This document shows, piece after piece, positions 17,155 through 23,759 of a stretch of DNA of 33,787 bases (position 1 is the stretch's first letter; each line of letters begins with the position of its first letter). The notes beneath the pieces are model-generated. The model made no database searches. It had not been told where the DNA came from and worked only from the letters and a program-made list of their open reading frames with translations. The position numbers were made by a program, and so were the translations under genes. The DNA is from Spirulinaceae cyanobacterium SM2_1_0 (lineage in GTDB: Bacteria; Cyanobacteriota; Cyanobacteriia; Cyanobacteriales; Spirulinaceae). The stretch lies in contig JAAUTY010000055.1 in assembly GCA_012031265.1 (NCBI GenBank), forward strand, positions 1-33,787, in the 5' to 3' direction.

Positions 17155-17595
17155 GTGAACCAGAACGTGCAGATTACCGTCGTTCGCTATGCCCGTGCTA
17201 GCGAACCGATTCAGTTCATTCGTCGCACCGTCTTTCAAGATGAGCAGGGCGTCGCCCCTGCACTCGAATTTGATGGGCTGGACGATGCCGCCGAACACCT
17301 ACTCGCCTATCTCGACGGCCGTGCGGTCGGCACGGCTCGCTGGCGCGGTCTCGAGGCGGGCATTGCCAAGATCGAGCGCCTCGCGGTGCTTGCCGACGCC
17401 CGAGGCAGCGGTTTGGGCAAACGACTCATGCAGACCGCGATCGCCCGGGTAACCGCCAGTGGTTTCCGAACCGCCGTGATTCACGCCCAGGTCTACGTCG
17501 AGCCGCTGTATACCCAACTGGGATTTGAAGCTGTGGGCGATCGCTTCGACGAGGCGGGGATTCCCCATGTAAAAATGCATAAGCCATTACGCTAA
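17155..17595 (+). CDS. GNAT-family N-acetyltransferase
   Basis: A 146-residue GNAT protein. The acetyl-CoA loop is ARGSGLGKRLM (motif A) after the strand IERLAVLAD, and the C-terminal VYVEPLYTQLGFEAVGD matches motif B. The ElaA-like pattern FQDEQGVAPALEFDGLD near residues 25-40 suggests this branch of unknown substrate. In-frame starts are TTG 17128, GTG 17155 and GTG 17167, none with a clear ribosome binding site; I chose 17155. The glycosyltransferase gene starts 9 bases after the stop. Confidence 0.8.
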   Translation: MNQNVQITVVRYARASEPIQFIRRTVFQDEQGVAPALEFDGLDDAAEHLLAYLDGRAVGTARWRGLEAGIAKIERLAVLADARGSGLGKRLMQTAIARVTASGFRTAVIHAQVYVEPLYTQLGFEAVGDRFDEAGIPHVKMHKPLR

Positions 17596-17604
17596 ATTGC
17601 TCTC

Positions 17605-20142
17605 GTGGCGCTATCCTCCCGTCAAGATTCCGGCCGCCCAGTAGAAGCTGGGTGGCCCACCCTCGGCCTCGTCGGTTTAATCTGGCTGTTCACGGCCATC
17701 GTCGAGCGATTCTGGCTAGCGCTGGATCGCAGTATTCCTGGCTGGGACGAGACCCATCACCTGACTGGCTCCCTCAACTACCTCCAGGCGCTGCAAACGG
17801 CGCGCTGGCTCGATGGCGACTGGTGGCGCGAGCTGTGGATGCTCTCGTCCAAAAATCCGCCCTTGACCTACATTCTCGCGGCTCCTGGCCAACAGCTCTT
17901 CGGCCCCGGCCCGGATACAGCGGTTTTGGTTAATCTGCTGCTCAGCCTGATTATTTTCAGTCTGACCTATGCTTGCGGTCATTACTTATTTGGGCGACGC
18001 ACCGGACTCTGGGCCGTGGCGATCGCCGCCGTCATCCCCGGCCTCTACTGGTTTCGCCTCGATTACCTGCTCGACTACAGCCTCACCGCCTTCGTCCTCG
18101 CCAGCTTCGTTAGCTTGACCTATTGGTGCGATGCCCAGCGTCCCCGCCAGCAGTGGTTTTGGGCCGTCATCTTGGGTCTCTGCGTTGGTCTCGGATTTTT
18201 GACCAAGCAGAATTATCTCTTTTTCCTCCTCGCCCCGCTGCTGTGGGTGGCGATCGCCCTCGTTCGCCAGCGCACCTGGGGACGCATTGTTCAAGTTGTC
18301 GTCGGTGGCGGTGTGGCGATCGCCCTCTGCTGGCCCTGGTACCGCACCAACTGGATCTTTTTCATCGGCGCGTACAGCGGCAGCACCCACCAGGGCGCAC
18401 TCCAAGAAGGCGATCCAGCACTGAATACCCTCGCCGCCTGGACGTATTACCTCCAACAACTGCCGCGTGCCCTCACCTGGGGGCTGTTGCTCGTGCCGCT
18501 CGTGGGTTTCCTCCTCCAGCTTGCTGCTCGCCGCCAGTGGTTACCGCCGTTCGCGATCGCCGCTGAGCCACCCCGCTGGTGTCTAAATCTTCCGACTTTA
18601 CGAATTGCGGCTCCCTTACCCTGGCTGCTCTGGTTTTGGGGCGGTGCCTATCTGATTTGCTCCGCCTTTTTCAACAAAGACCTGCGCTACGTCATGCCCT
18701 ACTACCCCGTCCTCGCGATCATCGCGGCGCGAGGACTGCTGAGCCTGCCACGGCGCTGGTGGGCGGTGCGGTGGGGAAGCGTCGGTTTGGCGGCACTGTT
18801 GATGCTGCTGCACTGGTTTCCCTTAGCCGGCCCGCTCACCCCGGCCGTGCTAGCGCTGAGCCCGGGGCCGCTGCGCTATCCCGATGTTCTCGCCCAGCCC
18901 CCCCATCCAGAGATCATCGCGACCATGACCGAGGCCACCCCCCACCTGCAAACCACGCTGGGAGTAGTGGTGGATCATGCGACCCTGAACCACAACAATC
19001 TCAACTACTACGGAGCGCTGGCGGCATACCAAGTCTACGGGCGCGAGGTCGGGCAACGCGATCGCCACTTCGCCGCCGATGCTCGCAATCTCAACTGGTT
19101 TCTGCTCCCCGACGCCGACCAGCTCGACCCGAACACGCCGCGCGGCAAATTAGCAGCCTTGATTACCACCAGCCCCGAATTTGCCCTGAACAAACGTTGG
19201 ACAACCGCCGAGGGCGACGCCCAGCTCTACCAGCGCCAACTGTTGCCGGTGCAGGTAGAGGAGTTGGCGGCGGAGCAAGAACAAGTGCGTTTACAAGCGG
19301 TGGAGATCCCGGCGATCGCCCCCCCCGGTCAGCCGCTGCCAGTCACCTACACCTGGACAGGGCCGGGAGCAGCCTTGCAGCACGGCATTATCTTGCTGAC
19401 TTGGCGCGCTGTGAATGGTTCGGGGCAATGGTTGCATGACGGCGCGATCGCCCGGGGCGAATTATTCGGTCTCACAGCAATGGCAGCGGTACAGGTCACC
19501 GACCGGACAGCGACTCTGCCCCCCGCCGATCTACCGCCGGGAACCTATACGCTGACCGCCGCCTACCTCGATCCGGAAACGGGCGAAGCGGAGCCGATCG
19601 CTCAGCCAGCGGTGCAAATCACCCTTGACCCCGCCGCTGAACCTGTACCCGCACCGCCGCTGGATCGAGTCAGCATTTTGCGTCAGCTCGCCGAGGATTT
19701 GCAGCAAGGTCGGGCGGCGATCGATCCGGTGTTCGACACAGTAGGACAGATCAACCAGTATGACCCGGTGCAAGATTATGTCCGTCAAGCCGAGGCGGCG
19801 CTCCGTTACCGCCTGCAACAGGAACCGGAACAGCGCGACTGGGCCTATGCCCTGGCACTGACACAGATCTTGCAGGAGGATGCGCCGGGTGCGGCCCAGG
19901 CGCTGGAGCGGGTGGTGGCGCTCGATCCCCAGAACCCATTTGCCCACGCCTATCTCACCTTCGTCCATCTCTACCGCTGGCAGCCCCGCCGCGCCCGATC
20001 GGCCTTGCAACCGGCTCTGGCCTTAGCACCGCAATTGCCGGAGGTGCAACTCTTGGATGGGGTAACCGCTTTCCTGGAGCTAAACTGGCTGAAGGCCTGG
20101 CGGGTGCTAGAGCCGCTGCTGACCAGTGGCGCGCTGTCGTGA
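17605..20142 (+). CDS. PMT/ArnT-type glycosyltransferase with repeat-rich C-terminal part
   Basis: An 845-residue membrane protein. About ten hydrophobic segments fill residues 20-430. The first lumenal loop contains SIPGWDETHH (D48/E49), the usual catalytic acidic pair of GT-C transferases that use lipid-linked sugars. PLTYILAAPGQQLFG follows, as in PMT_2/ArnT proteins. Residues about 430-680 are extracytoplasmic with Ig-like character (QVTDRTATLPPADLPPGTYT). The last 150 residues resemble TPR helices (AYALALTQILQEDAPGAAQA, HAYLTFVHLYRWQP). It likely transfers a sugar from a polyprenyl-phosphate donor to an envelope substrate. Start GTG 17605 follows the GNAT stop by 9 bases. The combination of GT-C core, Ig-like part and TPR tail is uncommon in my memory. 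Confidence 0.8.
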   Translation: MALSSRQDSGRPVEAGWPTLGLVGLIWLFTAIVERFWLALDRSIPGWDETHHLTGSLNYLQALQTARWLDGDWWRELWMLSSKNPPLTYILAAPGQQLFGPGPDTAVLVNLLLSLIIFSLTYACGHYLFGRRTGLWAVAIAAVIPGLYWFRLDYLLDYSLTAFVLASFVSLTYWCDAQRPRQQWFWAVILGLCVGLGFLTKQNYLFFLLAPLLWVAIALVRQRTWGRIVQVVVGGGVAIALCWPWYRTNWIFFIGAYSGSTHQGALQEGDPALNTLAAWTYYLQQLPRALTWGLLLVPLVGFLLQLAARRQWLPPFAIAAEPPRWCLNLPTLRIAAPLPWLLWFWGGAYLICSAFFNKDLRYVMPYYPVLAIIAARGLLSLPRRWWAVRWGSVGLAALLMLLHWFPLAGPLTPAVLALSPGPLRYPDVLAQPPHPEIIATMTEATPHLQTTLGVVVDHATLNHNNLNYYGALAAYQVYGREVGQRDRHFAADARNLNWFLLPDADQLDPNTPRGKLAALITTSPEFALNKRWTTAEGDAQLYQRQLLPVQVEELAAEQEQVRLQAVEIPAIAPPGQPLPVTYTWTGPGAALQHGIILLTWRAVNGSGQWLHDGAIARGELFGLTAMAAVQVTDRTATLPPADLPPGTYTLTAAYLDPETGEAEPIAQPAVQITLDPAAEPVPAPPLDRVSILRQLAEDLQQGRAAIDPVFDTVGQINQYDPVQDYVRQAEAALRYRLQQEPEQRDWAYALALTQILQEDAPGAAQALERVVALDPQNPFAHAYLTFVHLYRWQPRRARSALQPALALAPQLPEVQLLDGVTAFLELNWLKAWRVLEPLLTSGALS

Positions 20143-20210
20143 GCCACGTTACAGGTTTGCCGCACTCTGATGCCAGACCAAATCCTATTTTCAGAACCCA
20201 AGCATCGTCT

Positions 20211-20235
20211 CCCTCATCCCCAGTTCTTCTCCCAA
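20211..20235 (+). repeat. Short CCCTCATCCCCAG repeat, copy 2
   Basis: CCCTCATCCCCAG followed by TTCTTCTCCCAA; see copy 1 at 14391-14415 (22 of 25 positions alike, opposite orientation). It lies between convergent genes. Confidence 0.5.
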
Positions 20236-20290
20236 ACTCAGCGCAATTTTTTTCATGGGTGAAACGAAGGTGCTGAAAAGTGGGTGATGT

Positions 20291-21289
20291 TCAAGCAGAC
20301 TGTTCTAGCCGGGATTGGATTTCGGGACTGGGGCCAAAGATTCGCTCAGTGAAGCGCACGTACCAGGCGGCAGCCTGCACCTGGATGATATAAGCCATAG
20401 CGATAATCAAGGCAATTTCAGACCCTTGCTCGTTGCCAAAGGCGGTCATGGCGATCGCCAAAGCAATGGACAGGTTGCGCATGACCGTGCCATAGACGAG
20501 GGCGATCGCATCCCCCCGGTTAAAGAAAACCTTGCCCACTATCGTACTCAGCAGAAAATTGCCGATGTAGAGGATGGATAACGGGATTAAAAACGACAGA
20601 AGGACTAAGGGACTGGCGATGATATCCTTTGCCTTCAGTGCCATCGCCACAAAGACAATGCCTAAGACGCCAATGGTTGAAAAGGCGGGAAACTTGTGTT
20701 TGAGATTTTTGTTGTACTTCCCGGCTCCAACGACTTGAATAAGAGAAATACGAGTCACAAACCCCAGAATCATAGGCAGAAAAACGATAATCACAATCTG
20801 TCTAAAAATACTGGCTAACGGAATGTCCACGACCGCTCCCATCAACCACTTGGCATAAAAAGGGGTAGCGACAGAACCCAGAATCAGACCAATCACCGTC
20901 ATCTTGACGGCAGCGCTCAGGTTGCCATTAGCAAACCCCGTCCAGGAAATCGTCATGCCGCTGGTGGGCAACAGCGAAGCCAAGAGCAAACCCAGGGCGA
21001 CGAGGGGGCGATCGCCAAAAAATAGCCGCCCCATGCCAAAGGCAAAGAACGGCACAATACCAAAATTGATGAGCTGAGTAATTAACTGCACCTTGAAATC
21101 ACCCCCCGACAGCACCTGCTGAATCTGGAGATTAATCATCATGGGATACACCATGAGGAAAGTCAGGGGGATAATCAGCGATTTCAGGACCGAGGGGTCG
21201 GTCAGAACACCGACCAAAATGCCGACCACCATAAAGGCGGGAATTGACCAAACTAGATTCTTTTGCAGAAAACCCAAGACTTTCCACAT
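20291..21289 (-). CDS. Bile-acid:sodium symporter/ACR3 superfamily transporter
   Basis: A 332-residue integral membrane protein with about ten hydrophobic segments (for example IPAFMVVGILVGVL, IPLTFLMVYPMMINL, LALGLLLASLLPTSG). The order of helices and the PTSGMTISW and GFANGNLSAA segments resemble the BASS/ACR3 superfamily often annotated as arsenic resistance protein. No cysteine is seen in the translated sequence, whereas ACR3 arsenite pumps rely on one in helix 4, so arsenite is doubtful. An anionic sulfur or organic compound is more plausible in this locus (inference). Base composition is lower in GC than the flanking chromosome genes, consistent with transfer. It is on the same strand as the Rieske and DUF302 genes. 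Confidence 0.8.
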   Translation of the reverse strand: MWKVLGFLQKNLVWSIPAFMVVGILVGVLTDPSVLKSLIIPLTFLMVYPMMINLQIQQVLSGGDFKVQLITQLINFGIVPFFAFGMGRLFFGDRPLVALGLLLASLLPTSGMTISWTGFANGNLSAAVKMTVIGLILGSVATPFYAKWLMGAVVDIPLASIFRQIVIIVFLPMILGFVTRISLIQVVGAGKYNKNLKHKFPAFSTIGVLGIVFVAMALKAKDIIASPLVLLSFLIPLSILYIGNFLLSTIVGKVFFNRGDAIALVYGTVMRNLSIALAIAMTAFGNEQGSEIALIIAMAYIIQVQAAAWYVRFTERIFGPSPEIQSRLEQSA

Positions 21290-21422
21290 GGTGATAATTG
21301 CCTCAAATGATGTGGGGAATCTGTGATATTTATAAAGAATTTGCCACCGCTAGAGCCGTTGAGCAGAAGTGGCGATCGCAGTCATGTCAGCGCCAAGGCT
21401 GTGACTCGGTGGGATGGGCGAA

Positions 21423-21650
21423 CTAGCCAACGCGATGTTTGTGAATGGAATCTTTGGGAGACCCTGCCTGGGTAGGCAGACCGGCTTTTTTCCAGGCAGT
21501 CATGCCCCCGGTGATGTTGAAAACTTGGCTGAAACCCATCTTCTTCTGGAGAGAGGTCAACGAGATTTGACCGAGATGATGATACGGATGCCGTAGATGT
21601 GGTCTCTTGGTGAGATGGGTTGAAGGCTCAGGAATATGAGCGATCGCCAA
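21423..21650 (-). pseudogene. Rhodanese-like C-terminal remnant
   Basis: The last ~45 residues of this frame read SLTSLQKKMGFSQVFNITGG then MTAWKKAGLPTQ, which is the C-terminal end of a rhodanese sulfurtransferase. The upstream part is unrelated histidine/proline-rich residues and no other frame supplies the active-site cysteine loop. So only the tail of a rhodanese remains, roughly 21423-21560. The remnant supports a sulfur-related past of this locus. It may still be expressed as a small peptide but should not be catalytic. Confidence 0.7.
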
Positions 21651-21734
21651 CCCACCCCCGGCCCATCTCCTCAGAAATCAAGACTTGAACCTCATCAAGA
21701 GGATGGGCAGCAGGGGGGGGAACTGTTGACTCAG

Positions 21735-22268
21735 TTAGACCCACCAGGGCGATTTTCCCGTCCGGGGATCCGTTTCATTCCAGGGATAAATCCAGATGGC
21801 GTCATCTTTCACCGCCACATGAACAAGCTTGAGCGGCAGGGGGGCTGGCCCTCGGACAACCTTGCCATCAGGGTCGTAAAGCGATCCATGGCAGGGGCAT
21901 TGAAACTGCTGATCCATCGGATTCCAGGGAAAAGTGCAGCCCAGGTGAGTGCAATGATCGACAATCCCCATCGGGGATAGGGAACCCTCCGTTTTTAGGG
22001 TCAGATAAGTTGGTTCACCCGCCAACCCGGCAATCAGGGCACGGGTGCCAGGGGGTTCAGCCAGAATTTGACTGGCTGGGATGGGGTTACCCAACTGATC
22101 CTTGGCCAGAATCCCGCCCCCTGCGGCGACTTTCCGAGGCGGCACAAAAAATTGGGCTAGGGGGTACAGTGCCGATCCGGTAGTGACTGCTACTGCGGCT
22201 CCGGTCAGAAAGTTAAGCAATTGCCGCCGTGACAACGACGGATTTTCATCAGGAATAGTATTTTCCAT
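21735..22268 (-). CDS. Rieske iron-sulfur protein, PetC paralogue
   Basis: A 177-residue protein resembling the Rieske subunit of the cytochrome b6f complex, which takes electrons from plastoquinol and passes them to plastocyanin or cytochrome c6. A twin-arginine-like N-terminus (SRRQLLNF) precedes one transmembrane helix (21-41), then a flexible hinge [11 protein letters not shown]. The [2Fe-2S] ligands are C106/H108 (CTHLGC) and C124/H127 (CPCHGS), with C111 and C126 as the structural disulfide. It is not beside petA, where the main petC usually is, so I take it as an accessory isoform. It lies in a sulfide-related cluster, between the rhodanese remnant and DUF2892. Confidence 0.88.
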   Translation of the reverse strand: MENTIPDENPSLSRRQLLNFLTGAAVAVTTGSALYPLAQFFVPPRKVAAGGGILAKDQLGNPIPASQILAEPPGTRALIAGLAGEPTYLTLKTEGSLSPMGIVDHCTHLGCTFPWNPMDQQFQCPCHGSLYDPDGKVVRGPAPLPLKLVHVAVKDDAIWIYPWNETDPRTGKSPWWV

Positions 22269-22581
22269 GATTCAAATCAACTCCAGTTATCTAAATTGAC
22301 ATTGCAGAAAAAAATAGTGTGCGGGTTCGGTCGTTCTCCAAAAAATACCGGCTGCTTCTCGGACTGATCCCGGTTGCAGCGCTGAGGTAATCAAGTAGAA
22401 CTGGGAGCATTGATCGAGGCTCCAATACCAGGAGACTACCAGGGTGTAATTGTGCTGAGCCTGAGAACGATTCATGTAGAAATACGTCGTCACAAACTCA
22501 GGCTAGGAGTCAGAAGCTGTGATTACCCGCCCTGGAAGTCTCCATAGCGCCTGCAACCAGCCTCGATAAAATCGTCTGACT
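22269..22581 (-). other. Stretch without a recognised gene
   Basis: Between the Rieske gene and the DUF2892 remnant. A 68-residue frame (22287-22493, minus) is aromatic- and glutamine-rich and matches nothing known to me. Promoter and leader of the Rieske gene are expected near 22270-22330, but no clear hexamers are seen. Confidence 0.4.
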
Positions 22582-22904
22582 TTATGAACGAGATGAGTTT
22601 GGCTTGCGAGTGTTGAAGCCGAGCAATCCATACAGGGCACAGGAACCTAGCAGACTAGTGAGCAGGGCGACGCCCTCGGCGACATCTAGCCCGATGCCTA
22701 GTACCGCTACGCGGAGTTTTGAGTTCTAAATTTTGAGTTCTGAGTGCCTGCAATACGGGAATCCTGGGGATTTTGAATGGGCATCTCATTTCCGCAGACC
22801 TGTACTAGGGCTGAGCCAGCACAGGTCTGCAAGCCCAAATAAAGCAGAATGGCGGCGGCGATTGATCGCAGGAGACGATCGAGGATACCGACATTATTCA
22901 ACAT
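22582..22904 (-). pseudogene. DUF2892 (YgaP-like membrane) gene split by a MITE-like insertion
   Basis: Reading leftward, MLNNVGILDRLLRSIAAAIL opens a DUF2892 membrane protein and continues to CAGSAL at 22806. Then comes the 105-bp element. After it, in another phase, the sequence resumes as GIGLDVAEGVALLTSLLGSC and ALYGLLGFNTR, the second helix and conserved end of the family. Removing 107 bases (22699-22805) gives one uninterrupted frame of 71 residues with stop at 22582-22584. In the present sequence the N-terminal frame runs through the element and stops at 22707-22709 (65 residues, second helix lost). DUF2892 domains often accompany rhodaneses, in keeping with the sulfur context. Confidence 0.85.
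22701..22805 (-). mobile_element. 105-bp MITE-like element, copy 2, inserted in DUF2892
   Basis: On the minus strand it begins GTACAGG and ends GCGGTAC, flanked by TA on each side (CTA before, TAG after). The 105-base length equals that of copy 1 at 5118-5222. Twelve positions differ: four near the left end, three in the run before AGAACTCAAAA, and five single changes. The outer ends share GTAC and an internal GCGGA block in inverted arrangement. TA duplication is the hallmark of IS630/Tc1-type transposition, so a mobile parent of that type is inferred. No transposase is in the window. Confidence 0.82.
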
Positions 22905-22963
22905 GGGTTGAACTCCAAATTTATGAGGGATCAGTGAGGAACGAAAACTGATTTTGCTCAGCC

Positions 22964-23371
22964 TCAAGCTGTCGTCAGAACGGCGCTGGGCAGGCGGTTC
23001 ATCACCGCCTGCATTTTTTGGCTGGCCTCTAGGGCAATCTCTTTGGCTTGGGGGCTGTGAATCATCAAAAACATCATCAGCGGATCGACAGCGGAGACCT
23101 CGACGCGGCCGTCGTCATGTTCTTGCACGACCACATTGCAGGGATACAGCACCCCCGCTTTGTCGTCGATTTGCAGCATGTTGTAGGCCACCTGGGGGTG
23201 ACAGGCCCCCAGGATTTGGTACTTCCGAAAATCGACCGTGAGCTTCTTTTTAAAAGCGGCTTGGGCGTTAATCTCGGTGAGCAGGCCGAACCCTTCTGTA
23301 CTGAGAGCTTGGGTCACCTGGGCGATCGCCTCATCAAAAGAGACATTCACAATTTTGCTGAAGTGGTACAT
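22964..23371 (-). CDS. DUF302 family protein
   Basis: A 135-residue protein of the DUF302 family (alpha/beta fold, about 30-100 conserved: FKKKLTVDFRKYQILGACHP then VAYNMLQID, YPCNVVV). Cysteines in GACHP and YPCNV are both retained. The function of the family is not established; it often occurs with sulfur, heavy metal or redox genes. It is the first gene of the leftward arm of the sulfide locus, with a promoter and inverted repeat about 60-90 bases upstream. Confidence 0.85.
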   Translation of the reverse strand: MYHFSKIVNVSFDEAIAQVTQALSTEGFGLLTEINAQAAFKKKLTVDFRKYQILGACHPQVAYNMLQIDDKAGVLYPCNVVVQEHDDGRVEVSAVDPLMMFLMIHSPQAKEIALEASQKMQAVMNRLPSAVLTTA

Positions 23372-23431
23372 GACTAAAAAACCTGATGGACTATCAATCG
23401 ATGTTGCGAGTCACTGCAATCGTGCCACCGC

Positions 23432-23459
23432 CACTATAGCATTAAATAACTACATAGTG
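23432..23459 (-). promoter_or_regulatory. Leftward promoter with inverted-repeat operator
   Basis: On the minus strand TATAGT (23438-23433), preceded by TG one base off, is a good extended -10 for the DUF302 gene. TTTCAC 18 bases before it is a weak -35. CACTAT at 23432-23437 and its exact complement ATAGTG at 23454-23459 form an inverted repeat that covers the -10 and spacer, a good place for a repressor. A second arm pair AACTA/TAGTT is at 23448-23452 and 23463-23467. The regulator is not encoded here; ArsR-type repressors control sqr genes elsewhere. Confidence 0.45.
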
Positions 23460-23615
23460 AAATAGTTGGGCCGTCATTTTTCATTTTCTTTAACGCGGTT
23501 TGCACGCTGAGGTTCGGAGTCTGGTCAGGGCCGCCGCGTGATCTACGGGCGTCTTGTCGAGCACGGGGCCGAGCCGCGAGCTACTGTCTTTTGCGGCGTG
23601 AGTATAAATGCTGAA
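23460..23615 (+). other. Rest of the divergent intergenic region
   Basis: Between the leftward and rightward promoters. Bases 23510-23580 are more GC-rich than the surroundings. A minus-strand frame without a start (about 23512-23673) reads protein-like (RLGPVLDKTPVDHAAAL) and could be a remnant, but I do not recognise it. Confidence 0.3.
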
Positions 23616-23645
23616 TTGACAAAAAGCAGCTTGGGTGATTATGAT
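23616..23645 (+). promoter_or_regulatory. Promoter for sqr
   Basis: TTGACA (23616-23621), an 18-base spacer and TATGAT (23640-23645). The -35 hexamer is perfect and the -10 has one mismatch. Transcription would start near 23652, leaving a leader of about 108 bases before the sqr ATG. The AT-rich stretch just downstream (TTAAATATTAA at 23661-23671) might be a regulator site. Confidence 0.6.
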
Positions 23646-23759
23646 TATATAGCTAGATGGTTAAATATTAAATGCGCTGTTTGATTGCGTCTTGGGACTG
23701 GAAGTTGCCTGGTCTGACGGCGGAATTTTTGCTCTTGATTTAAGCAGGATAGAAGTGCC

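Noticed and set aside
20291-21289. Naming the transporter arsB or acr3
   Set aside because: It lacks the cysteine expected for ACR3 and no arsR or arsC is nearby.
22287-22493. 68-residue minus frame between Rieske and DUF2892
   Set aside because: No family, no ribosome binding site and odd composition.
23512-23673. Start-less minus frame with integrase-like ending
   Set aside because: The resemblance (IYTHAAKD) is too short, and the frame overlaps the sqr promoter.
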